This document shows, one piece after another, positions 29,179 through 39,209 of a DNA stretch of 54,152 bases. A program made the position numbers and the translations under genes. Source of the DNA: an uncultured beta proteobacterium (GTDB lineage: Bacteria > Pseudomonadota > Gammaproteobacteria > Burkholderiales > Burkholderiaceae_C); the NCBI GenBank assembly GCA_903909815.1, contig CAIVXG010000228.1, positions 1 to 54,152 on the forward strand, in the 5' to 3' direction. Every line of letters begins with the position of its first letter. The first letter of the stretch is position 1. The notes under the pieces were generated by a model. That model saw only the letters and a list, made by a program, of their open reading frames with translations. It had not been told where the DNA came from and ran no database searches.

Positions 29179-31041
29179 ATGACCTCACTGCTCGAAATCA
29201 TCAACGATCCGGCCGCGCTGCGCCAACTTCCTCGGCCGCAGCTCAAGGCGCTGGCTGAAGAGTTGCGCAGCTTTTTGATCGAAAGCGTCGCCAGCACCGG
29301 CGGCCATCTAAGCTCGAATCTGGGCACGGTGGAACTCACGATTGCGCTGCACGCGGTGTTCAACACCCCCTACGACCGGCTGGTGTGGGACGTGGGCCAC
29401 CAGACCTATCCGCACAAGATCCTCACGGGGCGGCGCACGCGCATGGGAACGCTGCGCCAGCAGGGCGGCCTGAGCGGATTCCCGCAGCGCGGCGAGAGCG
29501 AGTACGACGCCTTTGGCACAGCGCACTCCAGCACCTCGATTTCGGCCGCCCTGGGGATGGCGCTGGCAGCCCATATCAAGGGCGAAAACCGTAACGCCGT
29601 GGCCATCATCGGCGACGGCGCCATGACCGCAGGCGAGGCCTTCGAGGCGTTGAACAACGCCGGTGTGGCCGACTGCCAGCTGTTGGTGGTGCTCAACGAC
29701 AACGACATGAGCATCAGTCCGCCGGTGGGCGCGCTCAACCGCTACCTGGCGCAGCTCATGAGCGGACAGTTCTACGCTGCGGCCAAGAACGTGGGCAAAC
29801 AGGTGCTCAAGGGCGCGCCGCCACTGTTCGAGCTGGCCAAGCGGCTGGAGCAGCAGGCCAAAGGCATGGTGGTGCCAGCCACGCTGTTTGAAAAATTTGG
29901 TTTCAACTACATCGGTCCGATCGACGGACACGACCTGGACTCGCTCATTCCCACGCTGGAAAACATCAAGCACTTGATGACGCATCGCTCCGGTCCGCAG
30001 TTCCTGCACGTGGTGACCAAGAAGGGCCAGGGCTACCACCTGGCTGAGGCCGACCCGGTGGCCTACCACGGCCCGGGCAAGTTCGATCCGGCCGTGGGAC
30101 TGAAAGCGCCGTCGGCCCCTTCCAAGACCAGCTTCACCCAGGTGTTTGGCCAGTGGTTGTGCGACATGGCCGAGAAGGACACACGTCTCGTCGGTATCAC
30201 GCCGGCGATGCGCGAGGGCTCCGGCATGGTCGAGTTCGAGCGCCGTTTTCCGGCGCGCTATTTCGACGTGGGCATTGCAGAGCAGCACGCGGTCACCTTC
30301 GCGGCGGGCTTGGCCTGCGAGGGGCTCAAGCCCGTGGTCGCGATCTACTCGACCTTCCTGCAGCGCGCCTATGACCAGCTGATTCACGACGTGGCGATAC
30401 AGAACCTGCCGGTGGTGTTTGCCCTGGACCGCGCGGGGCTGGTGGGCGCTGACGGTGCCACGCATGCGGGGGCTTACGACATTGCTTTCCTGCGCTGCAT
30501 TCCCAACGTGAGCGTGGCCTGTCCCGCCGACGAGAACGAGTGCCGCCAACTCCTGAGCACGGCTTTCGCGCAGCAACATCCCGTGGCCGTGCGCTATCCG
30601 CGCGGCGCTGGCACAGGCGTTGCGGTCCAGCCGGGACTGGAGACACTTCCCTACGGCTTGGGCGAACTGCGCCGCGAGGGCAAAGGAGTCGCCATTCTGG
30701 TGTTTGGCCCCTTGCTGTATCCTGCTCTGGCCGCCGCCGAAGAGCTCAATGCCACGGTGGTCAACATGCGCTGGGCCAAGCCGCTGGATACCGCACTGCT
30801 GCTGCAGGTGGCGCAGCAGCACGAGGCGCTGGTGACACTGGAAGACGGTTGCATCATGGGCGGCGGCGGCAGTGCCGTGGCCGAGGCCTTGCAGCAGGCA
30901 GGTGTGGTGCGACCGCTGTTGCAGTTGGGCTTCCCCGATGTGTTCATCGAGCACGGGGATCCGCAACAGTTGATGGCGCAACAGGGGCTGGACGCGGCGG
31001 GCATCGAGGCCTCGGTTCGGCGCCGTTTTCCAGCGTATTGA
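29179..31041 (+). CDS. dxs: 1-deoxy-D-xylulose-5-phosphate synthase
   Basis: First enzyme of the methylerythritol phosphate pathway: condenses pyruvate and glyceraldehyde 3-phosphate, thiamine-diphosphate dependent. 620 residues. Markers are [42 protein letters not shown] for thiamine diphosphate and Mg, [13 protein letters not shown], and [18 protein letters not shown] in the central domain. It supplies precursors for the neighbouring ispA product. Length and all three transketolase-like domains are normal. Confidence 0.97.
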   Translation: MTSLLEIINDPAALRQLPRPQLKALAEELRSFLIESVASTGGHLSSNLGTVELTIALHAVFNTPYDRLVWDVGHQTYPHKILTGRRTRMGTLRQQGGLSGFPQRGESEYDAFGTAHSSTSISAALGMALAAHIKGENRNAVAIIGDGAMTAGEAFEALNNAGVADCQLLVVLNDNDMSISPPVGALNRYLAQLMSGQFYAAAKNVGKQVLKGAPPLFELAKRLEQQAKGMVVPATLFEKFGFNYIGPIDGHDLDSLIPTLENIKHLMTHRSGPQFLHVVTKKGQGYHLAEADPVAYHGPGKFDPAVGLKAPSAPSKTSFTQVFGQWLCDMAEKDTRLVGITPAMREGSGMVEFERRFPARYFDVGIAEQHAVTFAAGLACEGLKPVVAIYSTFLQRAYDQLIHDVAIQNLPVVFALDRAGLVGADGATHAGAYDIAFLRCIPNVSVACPADENECRQLLSTAFAQQHPVAVRYPRGAGTGVAVQPGLETLPYGLGELRREGKGVAILVFGPLLYPALAAAEELNATVVNMRWAKPLDTALLLQVAQQHEALVTLEDGCIMGGGGSAVAEALQQAGVVRPLLQLGFPDVFIEHGDPQQLMAQQGLDAAGIEASVRRRFPAY

Positions 31042-31188
31042 GCGTCCCATTCAGTGTGATCGTCAAGGGTTAACCCGCAGCGCTTGGGCGTGTCGCGATT
31101 CCTACAATCAAAGCTGAGTCTTGTCAGTATTCTTGCTCTGCGAATGAGAGCATATCGAGTTCACTTAATTCACCCTCGGAGATAACTT

Positions 31189-32277
31189 ATGGATCGTCGT
31201 TCCCTCATTAAAAATGCCGGTATCGCTGGTGTGTTGGCCGCGGCTGCAGCGCCCGCGGTGCATGCACAGACCGCCGGTGTGCGCTGGCGCCTTGCGTCGA
31301 GCTTTCCGAAGTCTCTGGACACGCTGTTTGGCGCGTCCGAAGTTTTTGCCAAAAAGGTCAGCGAAATGTCGGGCGGAAAGTTCGTCATCTCCACGCATGC
31401 GGCAGGGGAGTTGATGCCCGCTTTTGGCGTAGTCGATGGGGTGCAGAATGGCACTGTGGAATGCGCCCACACGGCCGCCTATTACTTCTTTGGCAAAGAC
31501 GAAACGTTCGCGCTGAGCTGTGCGATCCCCTTCGGTCTGAACAGCCGCCAGATGACGGCCTGGATGTACGAAGGCAACGGCATGAAGCTCATGCGCGAGT
31601 TCTACAAGGGCTACAACATCGTCAATTTCCCGATGGGCAACACCGGATGTCAGATGGGCGGCTGGTACCGCAAGGAGATCAAGTCGGCCAAGGACATCAA
31701 GGGCCTGAAATTCCGCGTCGGCGGCTTCGCCGGCAAGGTGATCGAACGCATGGGCGGCGTACCGCAAAACATCCCTGCGGGCGAAATCTATCAGGCGATG
31801 GAAAAAGGCACGATCGACGCAGCCGAGTGGATTGGACCTTATGACGACCAGAAGCTGGGTCTGAACAAGGTGGCGCCCTTCTACTATTACCCCGCCTGGT
31901 GGGAAGGCGGCCCGCAGCTCGACCTGTTCGTCAACAACAAGGCCTATGACGCCCTGTCGGCGGAAAACAAGGCGATCCTGGAGGCCGCAAGCGCCTTTGC
32001 ACACACCGAGACGCAGGCCAAATACGACGCCAAGAATCCCGCCGCGCTGAAGCAGTTGGTGGGTTCCGGAACCAAGGTGCGGCCGTTCTCGAAGGACGTG
32101 CTGGACCTGGCTTTCAAGGAGTCCATGGGGCTGTACGAGGAACTGCGCGGGAAGAATCCGAACTGGAAAAAGGTGTACGACGACTACGCCGCCTTCCGCA
32201 AGGAACAGAACCTGTGGTTCCAGTTCACCGAAATGAAGTTTGACAGCTACATGCAGTCGCGCTTGAAGGATCTTTGA
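31189..32277 (+). CDS. TRAP transporter periplasmic substrate-binding protein
   Basis: DctP-type receptor for a TRAP carboxylate transporter, 362 residues. A Tat-like signal (DRRSLIKNAG then a hydrophobic core to AVHAQ) directs export. The mature start VRWRLASSFPKSLDTLFGASEVFAKKV and the segment GMKLMREFYKGYNIVNFPMGNTG, with the FRVGG and IPAGEIYQAMEKGTIDAAEW motifs, are family hallmarks. The long form resembles TakP-like receptors for oxoacids, but the ligand is unknown. No dctQ or dctM gene is adjacent. A strong ribosome site (GGAGATAACTT) precedes the ATG, and a terminator follows. Confidence 0.9.
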   Translation: MDRRSLIKNAGIAGVLAAAAAPAVHAQTAGVRWRLASSFPKSLDTLFGASEVFAKKVSEMSGGKFVISTHAAGELMPAFGVVDGVQNGTVECAHTAAYYFFGKDETFALSCAIPFGLNSRQMTAWMYEGNGMKLMREFYKGYNIVNFPMGNTGCQMGGWYRKEIKSAKDIKGLKFRVGGFAGKVIERMGGVPQNIPAGEIYQAMEKGTIDAAEWIGPYDDQKLGLNKVAPFYYYPAWWEGGPQLDLFVNNKAYDALSAENKAILEAASAFAHTETQAKYDAKNPAALKQLVGSGTKVRPFSKDVLDLAFKESMGLYEELRGKNPNWKKVYDDYAAFRKEQNLWFQFTEMKFDSYMQSRLKDL

Positions 32278-32299
32278 GCTGAGTGAAAGCACAAAAAAT

Positions 32300-32324
32300 G
32301 CCCCGCGATGCGGGGCTTTTTTTT
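32300..32324 (+). terminator. Intrinsic terminator after TRAP receptor gene
   Basis: Perfect 7-bp stem GCCCCGC (32300-32306) and GCGGGGC (32310-32316) with loop GAT, followed by eight T (32317-32324). Six A precede the stem. It is 22 bases after the stop. Confidence 0.95.
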
Positions 32325-32964
32325 GAAGTGATGCGGTGACTTCGCTGTCTAACAGGCACGCCCGCGCACCTGTTACGTGAAAGTTAGACAGGCAGGTTCG
32401 GCAGGCCTTTTGATTCCTGCGGTGGCTGGGAGCTTGCCGTCGTCGGAACTGCATGAAAACCAATGGAAAATTGTGAGCTGACAGCAGATTTCGCTTGACG
32501 CAGCCGTCGGGCTCTTGAGCAGCGGAACCAGTCCGACACTTTAGTAATTTCGAATTGTGCATGGACGGTAATTCTGCTGTCCATGCCGACCCAACCGGGA
32601 TGAACATGGAAAGGACTTTGCCCCCAGGTCGCCTGCTGCCAACGGACAAAGGAAAACCCTATGACCGGGGAAACCCCTGTAAATGCCTGTAGCATTCGCG
32701 ACTCGCCACGCGGGGCCGCATGCGGCTGACGGACGGACGCGGCAAAACTATTTCAACATGGATCGGCGCATAGCCGTTGGAGACAACATGGTTGCTTTGC
32801 GCTCACTCAGCATAAGCACGAGGCAGTGGATGATCGCCGGTGTGTCGGTGTTCAATTTCGATGCCGTTCGCCAGAGTATCGGGGCTTCGTATGCTGTCGC
32901 GCCGTGGCATGCCCACAGGCCGCGAATTGAGAATTTCTGTGGCTAGCCTTCCAGTCCTCCCGAC
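32325..32964. other. 640-base gap with two hairpins, no gene assigned
   Basis: Non-coding by inspection. It holds (i) nested inverted repeats at 32345-32391: outer CTGTCTAAC/GTTAGACAG and inner TAACAGG/CCTGTTA, sharing the TAAC bases, so the two folds exclude each other; (ii) an 8-bp hairpin GCATGGAC/GTCCATGC at 32559-32586. A frame of 87 codons runs 32683-32946 but has no family likeness and poor composition. No riboswitch could be recognised, though the next gene is a cyclic-di-GMP enzyme where one might occur. Confidence 0.5.
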
Positions 32965-35900
32965 GTGCAGGTACTCAGTCGCTCGCAGCCCGTGATCGCA
33001 AACACGTTTTCTCCCGATTCCAAGTTGCGTGAGTTTGGCACATTGCGATCGAAGACAAGGCTGCTGGTGGCTGTGTTCGTCTTCCTGGTCAGTGCCGCCT
33101 TGGCGACGGTTCTGATCTGGGAACTGGATCAATCCCGGCTGGGCTCCATGCGCGCCGAGGCACTCATCAAGGTGGGTGTGCCCGGTCAAACTCTTCAGCA
33201 GAATATTCAGCGGGCCTTGTCGGCGACCTACACCCTGGCCGCATTGGTTCGTCACCATCATGGTGCCATTCCCTATTTTGATAGTGTTGCTACTGAGATG
33301 TTGCCCTACTACCCCGGGGCATCATTGTTAATTCTCGCGCCTGGCGGAGTCATTCGCAACGTGGTGCCGCTGCGAGGAAGCGAAAAAGCCATTGGCCTGG
33401 ATTTGCTCTCCGACCCTGTGATGAGAAAGGAGGCTAACTTGGCACGCAGCACGGGTAAGCTTGTGCTCGCAGGCCCATTGACCCTGGCACAAGGCGGGGT
33501 GGCGGTCATTGGTCGCCTGCCAGTGTTTCTGGACGAGGCTCAGAGAGGGCCCGAATTCTGGGGTTTCACGAATGTTGTAGTCCGTTTCCCTGAAGCGCTG
33601 GCGGGCTCGCAATTGCCCGAGCTGGAACGTTCTGGATTCAGCTACGTGCTTTGGAGAAAACATCCCGACACAGGCGAGAAGCAGGTGATTTCTTCGTCTT
33701 CATCTTCCGTATTGCACGACCCGGTCGAAGTGCAGTTGGACCTGCCCTATGGCAACTGGACGCTGAGCGCCGCGCCTGTGCAAGGCTGGGGCGACCCGGT
33801 CGGAATCTCGGTCAGAGCGACGCTGGCACTTGGCTTCAGCCTGCTGTTGGCGTATGTGGCGCTGCTGTTGATGAAGCTCCGGTCGCAAAGAGACAACCTG
33901 GGGAACGTCGTCGACAGCCGCACACGCGAACTCCAGTTGGCTTACAGCGAGTCACAGGGCAGAGAATCCTTGCTTAACCAGATTCTTGACACATCCAGCG
34001 TGGCGATTTTCTTGGCCGACGAAAACGGACGGATCGAGCGTGTGAATAAGCGCATGGCCGAAATGTTCGGCCGAAGCGAGCACTCCCTGGTCGGCTGCGA
34101 GTACGGCACCCTGGTCCATCCGTCACAGCGCGAAGAGGCGCGGGCCAAGGTCGGGGCCTTGTTGACCGAGTCAAACACTGAGGCCGACACGGACCGTTTG
34201 TATTGGCGCGCAGACGGCGCAGAGTTCTGGGGCCACCTGTCGCACCGGGGGTTTTTCGACTCCGTCCAATATGGTCGAATCCTGGTGTGCGTGATCATCG
34301 ACATCACGCAGCGCAAATTGGCAGAGGTCGAATTGCGCGCAAGCGAGGAACGCTACCGCACGGCCTTTTTGACCAGCCCGGACTCGGTGAACATAACTCG
34401 CCTGTGGGACGGCCAGTACATCGAGGTGAATGACGGCTTTGTGCAGATGCTGGGATGGTCGCGCGAGGAGTCGGTGGGTCGGACTTCTTTGGAGATGAAT
34501 ATTTGGCGCTATCCCCAGGACCGGCAAAAGTTGGTGGATGCGCTTAAGCGTGATGGGCGCTGCGAAAACCTGGAGGCAGGGTTTGTCGCCAAGGACGGTC
34601 GGGTAACGACGGGTCTGATGTCCGCGCATGTGATGGAGCTCAAGGGTCAAACGTGCGTTTTGTCGGTGACGCGTGACATCACCGAACGTAAGCGGGCTGA
34701 AATGGCTTTGGGCGAAAGCGAAGAACGCTACCGCACCGCCTTTCTGACCAGCCCGGACTGGGTGAACATCAATCGACTCTCCGATGGTCTTTACCTTGAG
34801 GTGAACGATGGTTTCACGAAGGCGATGGCGTGGACCAGGGAAGAAGCCGTGGGCAGGACTTCGCTGGACATGAACATATGGCACAAGCCGCAGGACCGGC
34901 AGCGCTTGGTGGAGGCGCTGCAGCGCGACGGGTACTGCGAAAATCTGGAGGCAGAGTTTGTCGCCAAGGACGGTCGCATGATCACGGGCCAATTGTCGGC
35001 TCGCATGATGGCAATCAACGGTCAGCTATGCATGCTGTCGGTGACGCGCGACATCACGGAACGCAAAGCCGCCGAGGGGCAACTGCGCAAGCTGTCGCAG
35101 GCGCTCGAACAAAGTTCAGATAGCGTTGTCATCACCAACGCCGACGCCAAGATCGAATACGTGAACGAGGCCTTTGTGCGCAACACGGGTTTCAGCCGCG
35201 AAGAGGCCATGGGGAAGAATCCGCGCGTCCTGCAGTCGGGCAAGACTCCCAGGGAAACCTACTCGGCTATGTGGGACGCCATGGTCCATGGCAGGCCGTG
35301 GAGCGGCGAGTTCTTCAACCAGCGCAAGGATGGAACAGAGTACATCGAGGCCGCCGTGCTCTCCCCGATCCGTCAGCCGGATGGCAGTATCACGCACTAC
35401 GTGGCAGTGAAGACGGACATCACGGCGAAGAAGAATGCCGACGAGCGGATCAACAGCCTGGCATTTTTCGACCCACTCACGGAATTGCCCAACCGGCGCC
35501 TCTTGCTCGACCGCCTGCAACAGGCGATTGTGTCGAGCGCCCGCAGCGGTCGCTACGGTGCCGTGCTGTTCATCGATCTGGACAACTTCAAGACGCTTAA
35601 CGACACGCTGGGTCACGACATCGGGGACCTGCTGCTGCAACAGACCGCGCTGCGTATGGTGAACTGCGTACGAGAGGGTGACACGGTGGCGCGTTTGGGC
35701 GGCGACGAATTCGTGCTTTTGCTGGAGTCTCTGGGTGAGAACGCGCAGGACGCCGCTACGGGTGCGGAAGCCGTGGGTGAAAAGATCCTCGACACGCTCA
35801 ACCAGCCTTATCAACTTGCGGGCTTTACCTGCCACAGTAGCCCCAGCATCGGCGTTACGCTGTTTTCCGACCATCCCGCAGGCCTGGAGGATTTGCTCAA

Positions 35901-36756
35901 GCGCGCTGATCTGGCGATGTACCAGGCCAAGGAGGCCGGGCGCAATACGCTGCGCTTTTTCGAGCCCGAAATGCAGGCTGCGGTCGCCGCGCGTGCTGCG
36001 CTGGAGACCGATTTGCGCGAGGCGGTCCACAGTGCCCAGTTCCTGCTTTTCTACCAGGCGCAGGTCGACCGCGATGGGGGCGTCACCGGGGTCGAGGCAC
36101 TGCTGCGCTGGAGGCACCCGCAACGTGGACTGGTGTCGCCTGCATCGTTCATTCCATTGGCTGAAGACACCGGCCTGATCGTGCCGATCGGGCAGTGGGT
36201 GCTGCAGACGGCTTGCGCCCAGCTGAGTGCATGGTCGTTGCGACCCGAGATGAGGCATCTGAGTATTGCCGTGAATGTCAGTGCGCGCCAGTTTTACAAG
36301 AGCGATTTTGTCGAACAGGTTCTGGCGGTACTTGAAAGAACGGGCGCCAACCCGCTGCGGCTAAAGCTTGAGCTCACCGAGAGTCTGTTGGTGACCCATA
36401 TCGAAGACGTCATCGCCAAGATGCACCAGCTCAAGGCCATGGGTGTGGGATTCTCGCTGGACGACTTTGGCACGGGTTATTCCTCTTTGTCGTATCTGAA
36501 GCGCTTGCCGCTGGATCAACTCAAGATCGATCAAAGTTTCGTCAGGGACATATTGACCGACGCCAATGACGCGGCCATCGCCAAGATGGTGATTGCGCTG
36601 GCCAACAGCCTGGGACTTACTGTGATTGCCGAGGGCGTTGAAACTGTGCCCCAGCGAAACTTTCTCGCTGTACTGGGCTGTCACTCCTACCAGGGCTACC
36701 TGTTCAGTAAGCCAATTCCAATTCAGGAATTTGAGGTATTTGCAGCCAAGAGCTGA
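32965..36756 (+). CDS. CHASE-PAS-GGDEF-EAL cyclic-di-GMP signalling protein
   Basis: A 1263-residue membrane sensor from GTG at 32965. Transmembrane helix at about 31-52, CHASE periplasmic domain at about 53-278, second helix near 280-300. Four PAS segments follow at about 335-450, 460-584, 585-709 and 710-825; numbers two and three are a direct duplication with a 125-residue period (each starts SEERYRTAFLTSPD). GGDEF is at 912-916 with an intact inhibitory RxxD (REGD), and EAL at 1044-1046 with DDFGTGYSS and KIDQSF present. Both catalytic domains are complete, so it may make and degrade cyclic di-GMP or have one silent half. It is followed by a second diguanylate cyclase gene. Confidence 0.93.
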   Translation: MQVLSRSQPVIANTFSPDSKLREFGTLRSKTRLLVAVFVFLVSAALATVLIWELDQSRLGSMRAEALIKVGVPGQTLQQNIQRALSATYTLAALVRHHHGAIPYFDSVATEMLPYYPGASLLILAPGGVIRNVVPLRGSEKAIGLDLLSDPVMRKEANLARSTGKLVLAGPLTLAQGGVAVIGRLPVFLDEAQRGPEFWGFTNVVVRFPEALAGSQLPELERSGFSYVLWRKHPDTGEKQVISSSSSSVLHDPVEVQLDLPYGNWTLSAAPVQGWGDPVGISVRATLALGFSLLLAYVALLLMKLRSQRDNLGNVVDSRTRELQLAYSESQGRESLLNQILDTSSVAIFLADENGRIERVNKRMAEMFGRSEHSLVGCEYGTLVHPSQREEARAKVGALLTESNTEADTDRLYWRADGAEFWGHLSHRGFFDSVQYGRILVCVIIDITQRKLAEVELRASEERYRTAFLTSPDSVNITRLWDGQYIEVNDGFVQMLGWSREESVGRTSLEMNIWRYPQDRQKLVDALKRDGRCENLEAGFVAKDGRVTTGLMSAHVMELKGQTCVLSVTRDITERKRAEMALGESEERYRTAFLTSPDWVNINRLSDGLYLEVNDGFTKAMAWTREEAVGRTSLDMNIWHKPQDRQRLVEALQRDGYCENLEAEFVAKDGRMITGQLSARMMAINGQLCMLSVTRDITERKAAEGQLRKLSQALEQSSDSVVITNADAKIEYVNEAFVRNTGFSREEAMGKNPRVLQSGKTPRETYSAMWDAMVHGRPWSGEFFNQRKDGTEYIEAAVLSPIRQPDGSITHYVAVKTDITAKKNADERINSLAFFDPLTELPNRRLLLDRLQQAIVSSARSGRYGAVLFIDLDNFKTLNDTLGHDIGDLLLQQTALRMVNCVREGDTVARLGGDEFVLLLESLGENAQDAATGAEAVGEKILDTLNQPYQLAGFTCHSSPSIGVTLFSDHPAGLEDLLKRADLAMYQAKEAGRNTLRFFEPEMQAAVAARAALETDLREAVHSAQFLLFYQAQVDRDGGVTGVEALLRWRHPQRGLVSPASFIPLAEDTGLIVPIGQWVLQTACAQLSAWSLRPEMRHLSIAVNVSARQFYKSDFVEQVLAVLERTGANPLRLKLELTESLLVTHIEDVIAKMHQLKAMGVGFSLDDFGTGYSSLSYLKRLPLDQLKIDQSFVRDILTDANDAAIAKMVIALANSLGLTVIAEGVETVPQRNFLAVLGCHSYQGYLFSKPIPIQEFEVFAAKS

Positions 36757-36847
36757 TGTGGGTTCGGTGGCTGTTTATGAACCGTGACATGAAGACTCAA
36801 AGGTCGAATCCCGGGGCTGGCTTTGTCGGTTAAGCTACCGATAATCT

Positions 36848-38521
36848 ATGACAAGTGATGACTTTTCCACGCTGTTCGAGTTGCTGCCGATCGGTGCTTA
36901 TCGATCCAGTCCGGACGGCCGCCAACTGCGCGCCAACCCCGCCTTGGTGCGGCTCGATGGCTACGAGAGCGAGGCCGAAATGCTGGCCGCCACGCACGAC
37001 CTGGCGCAGGAATGGTACGTCGATCCCCAGCGTCGCGATCAGTTCAAGACCGAGCTCGCGCAGTTCGGACGCGTGGTCGATTTTGTATCCGAGGTCTTTC
37101 GACACAAGACGCGTGAACGCATCTGGGTGCGGGTTCATGCCCATGTGGTGCGCGATGCCGGCGGCGCGCTGCGCTACTACGAAGGCACGGTGCAGGACAT
37201 CACGCAGGAGCACCGGATCCGTATGGCGCTGCAAGCCAGCGAGCGCCGCTTTCGCGCGCTCACGGAGAAGGCGCAGCTGCTGACCCTGATCTACGCGGAC
37301 GACTTGCGGCTGAGTTACGTCAGCCCTGCCGCGTTGACGCTGCTGGGATTTGAGCCCGCTGCCAAACTGGGAACCTCGCTGTTGGATTGGTTTCATCCTG
37401 ACGATGTGGGCGACGCGGCGCAGGAAATTGAGCGCATCAAGCGATTTGAAAACAGCGGTACCGAGTCGGTGTACCGCTTTCTTCACGCCGACGGCAGCTG
37501 GCGCCACCTCGCCTTGCTCGCCAACAATTGCCTGGCGGATGAAGCGGTGCAGGGCGTGGTCACCACGGCGCGCGATGTCACCGATGCCCATCTTGCGCAG
37601 CAAAAGCTGGTCGAGAGCGAGGCCCGTTTTCGCAGCTTGACCGAAATGTCAGCGGACTGGTACTGGGAGATGGACGCCGACCTTCACTTTACCCGGGTGG
37701 AAGCGGGGCCGCGCACGAGGCTGACCTGGCGTTATGACATGGCTCTGGGCCTGCGGCCAGGGCAGATCAGTCCCACCAGTTTGACGCAAGCGCAGTGGGC
37801 CGAGCACTTTGCCCTGCTGCGCTCGCATCAACCCTTTTATAACTTCGAATTTCAGCGCGAACTCAGCAATGGGCAGCGGCCTTGGCACAACATCAGCGGC
37901 GAGCCGGTGTTTGATACATCCGGGTCCTTTGCCGGCTACCGGGGCGTGGGGCGTGATGTTACGGAACTCAAATTGGCAGAAGAGGAGATTCGGCGAATGG
38001 CGTTTCATGATCCGCTCACGGGACTGGCGAATCGACGGCTGCTGATGGACCGCTTGCAGCAGGCGCTGAGCGCGGCTGAACGCAAGCAAACGGTTTCGGC
38101 GCTGTTGTTCCTGGATCTGGATCGGTTCAAGTTGCTCAATGACAGCCTGGGACATGACGCCGGCGACGAGATGTTGCTGCAGGTGGCCAGGCGTCTGAGC
38201 GGCTGCGTCAGGGCCGTGGATACGGTGGCGCGGGTGGGGGGCGATGAGTTTGTGTTGCTGGTGCAGGGCCTGGGGGAGACGATCGAACTGGCGACCGAAC
38301 AGACGGCCATGCTTGGGCAAAAGCTGCTGTGCGCGCTGGCGGCTCCGTACGAGTTGAGACAGGGGCCGTTTCACAGTGGTGCCAGCATCGGTGCAGTAGT
38401 GATCGGTGCCAGCTCGCAAGACGCCGAGGCTTGGCTCAAGAAGGCCGATACCGCCATGTACGAGGCCAAGGCGGCTGGGCGCAACGCCCTGCGGTTTTTT
38501 GAGGTGGTCGACCCAGTTTGA
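36848..38521 (+). CDS. PAS-GGDEF diguanylate cyclase
   Basis: A 557-residue soluble cytoplasmic protein from ATG at 36848. Three PAS-like segments lie at about 1-125, 130-250 and 255-385. GGDEF occupies residues 464-468 (VGGDEF), with RxxD (RAVD) nine residues before it for product inhibition. No transmembrane helix or EAL domain. Role: cyclic di-GMP synthesis from GTP in response to an internal signal. It lies 91 bases after the CHASE-PAS-GGDEF-EAL gene; the two may be one unit. Confidence 0.93.
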   Translation: MTSDDFSTLFELLPIGAYRSSPDGRQLRANPALVRLDGYESEAEMLAATHDLAQEWYVDPQRRDQFKTELAQFGRVVDFVSEVFRHKTRERIWVRVHAHVVRDAGGALRYYEGTVQDITQEHRIRMALQASERRFRALTEKAQLLTLIYADDLRLSYVSPAALTLLGFEPAAKLGTSLLDWFHPDDVGDAAQEIERIKRFENSGTESVYRFLHADGSWRHLALLANNCLADEAVQGVVTTARDVTDAHLAQQKLVESEARFRSLTEMSADWYWEMDADLHFTRVEAGPRTRLTWRYDMALGLRPGQISPTSLTQAQWAEHFALLRSHQPFYNFEFQRELSNGQRPWHNISGEPVFDTSGSFAGYRGVGRDVTELKLAEEEIRRMAFHDPLTGLANRRLLMDRLQQALSAAERKQTVSALLFLDLDRFKLLNDSLGHDAGDEMLLQVARRLSGCVRAVDTVARVGGDEFVLLVQGLGETIELATEQTAMLGQKLLCALAAPYELRQGPFHSGASIGAVVIGASSQDAEAWLKKADTAMYEAKAAGRNALRFFEVVDPV

Positions 38522-38534
38522 GGTAAAGCGGTCG

Positions 38535-39209
38535 TCAGACGGACTGCATTTCACCCGAGAGCAGGGTGTGGATTCCCGGCTTGGCTTGTTGCACCGCCTG
38601 CAGCAATGCCTGTGCGATTTGTGGCGCCGCGATGACCCGGTAGTTGGACGGGATCAGTGGGCGCAGCGCCCGCATTGCCATCAAGGCCAGTCCCTCACCG
38701 CTGCGACCGGGTTGGTCCAGCGCCGCACGGTCGCCCTCGATGAAGGATGGCCGCGCTATGACCACCGTGGTGTAGCCCAGTTGGCCCAACGCCTCTTCCA
38801 TTTCGCCCTTGACTCGGTTGTAGAAGACGGATGATTTGGCGTTGGCACCCATGGCGCTGATCACGCCCACGCGCATTGCACCAGCCTTGTGCGCGACCTT
38901 CGCCACCGCGATGACTGCATTCAAATCTATGGCGCGGAAAGCCGACTGGCTTCCCGCCACCTTGATCGTGGTGCCCAGGCCGATATAGACCTCGTCCACC
39001 TGCGGCAACTCGCCCAGGTGGGCGAAATCCACCGTGTGGACGTGCAGCTTGGGGTGCGTGATGGGCGGCGCTCTGCGACCCAGCACATGCACGGCGCGGT
39101 AGCGCTTATCGGCCAGAAGGGCCGCGAGAATTTCCCGACCCACCAGACCGGTTGCCCCCGCCACCAAAGCCACCCGACCTGCCGCCTGATCCACCATATC
39201 CGCCTCCAT
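38535..39209 (-). CDS. NAD(P)-binding Rossmann protein, HTATIP2/YbjT-like
   Basis: A 224-residue atypical short-chain dehydrogenase fold. Rossmann loop GATGLVG (around residue 19), LGTTIKVAG, and the later [24 protein letters not shown] segment with the YxxxK-like pattern (YNRVK) fit the NAD(P)-binding HTATIP2-like group; a PSFIEGDR segment follows. Substrate unknown. ATG at 39209 is preceded by a perfect ribosome site (GGAGGAAATCGCA). This start lies inside the 3' end of rhlE, so the genes overlap by 104 bases in different frames. A longer frame to 39236 is not supported. Confidence 0.8.
   Translation of the reverse strand: MEADMVDQAAGRVALVAGATGLVGREILAALLADKRYRAVHVLGRRAPPITHPKLHVHTVDFAHLGELPQVDEVYIGLGTTIKVAGSQSAFRAIDLNAVIAVAKVAHKAGAMRVGVISAMGANAKSSVFYNRVKGEMEEALGQLGYTTVVIARPSFIEGDRAALDQPGRSGEGLALMAMRALRPLIPSNYRVIAAPQIAQALLQAVQQAKPGIHTLLSGEMQSV

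Noticed and set aside
29308-31050. 580-codon open frame on the minus strand
   Set aside because: Antisense to dxs, which is complete and well conserved.
32620-32720. Possible cyclic-di-GMP riboswitch upstream of the GGDEF gene
   Set aside because: Some GGAAAACCC-like pieces recall GEMM, but the conserved core order (GGGACGCAAAGCC) is not present; a covariance model search would be decisive.
32683-32946. 87-codon open frame before the GGDEF-EAL gene
   Set aside because: No family likeness; composition unlike the neighbours.
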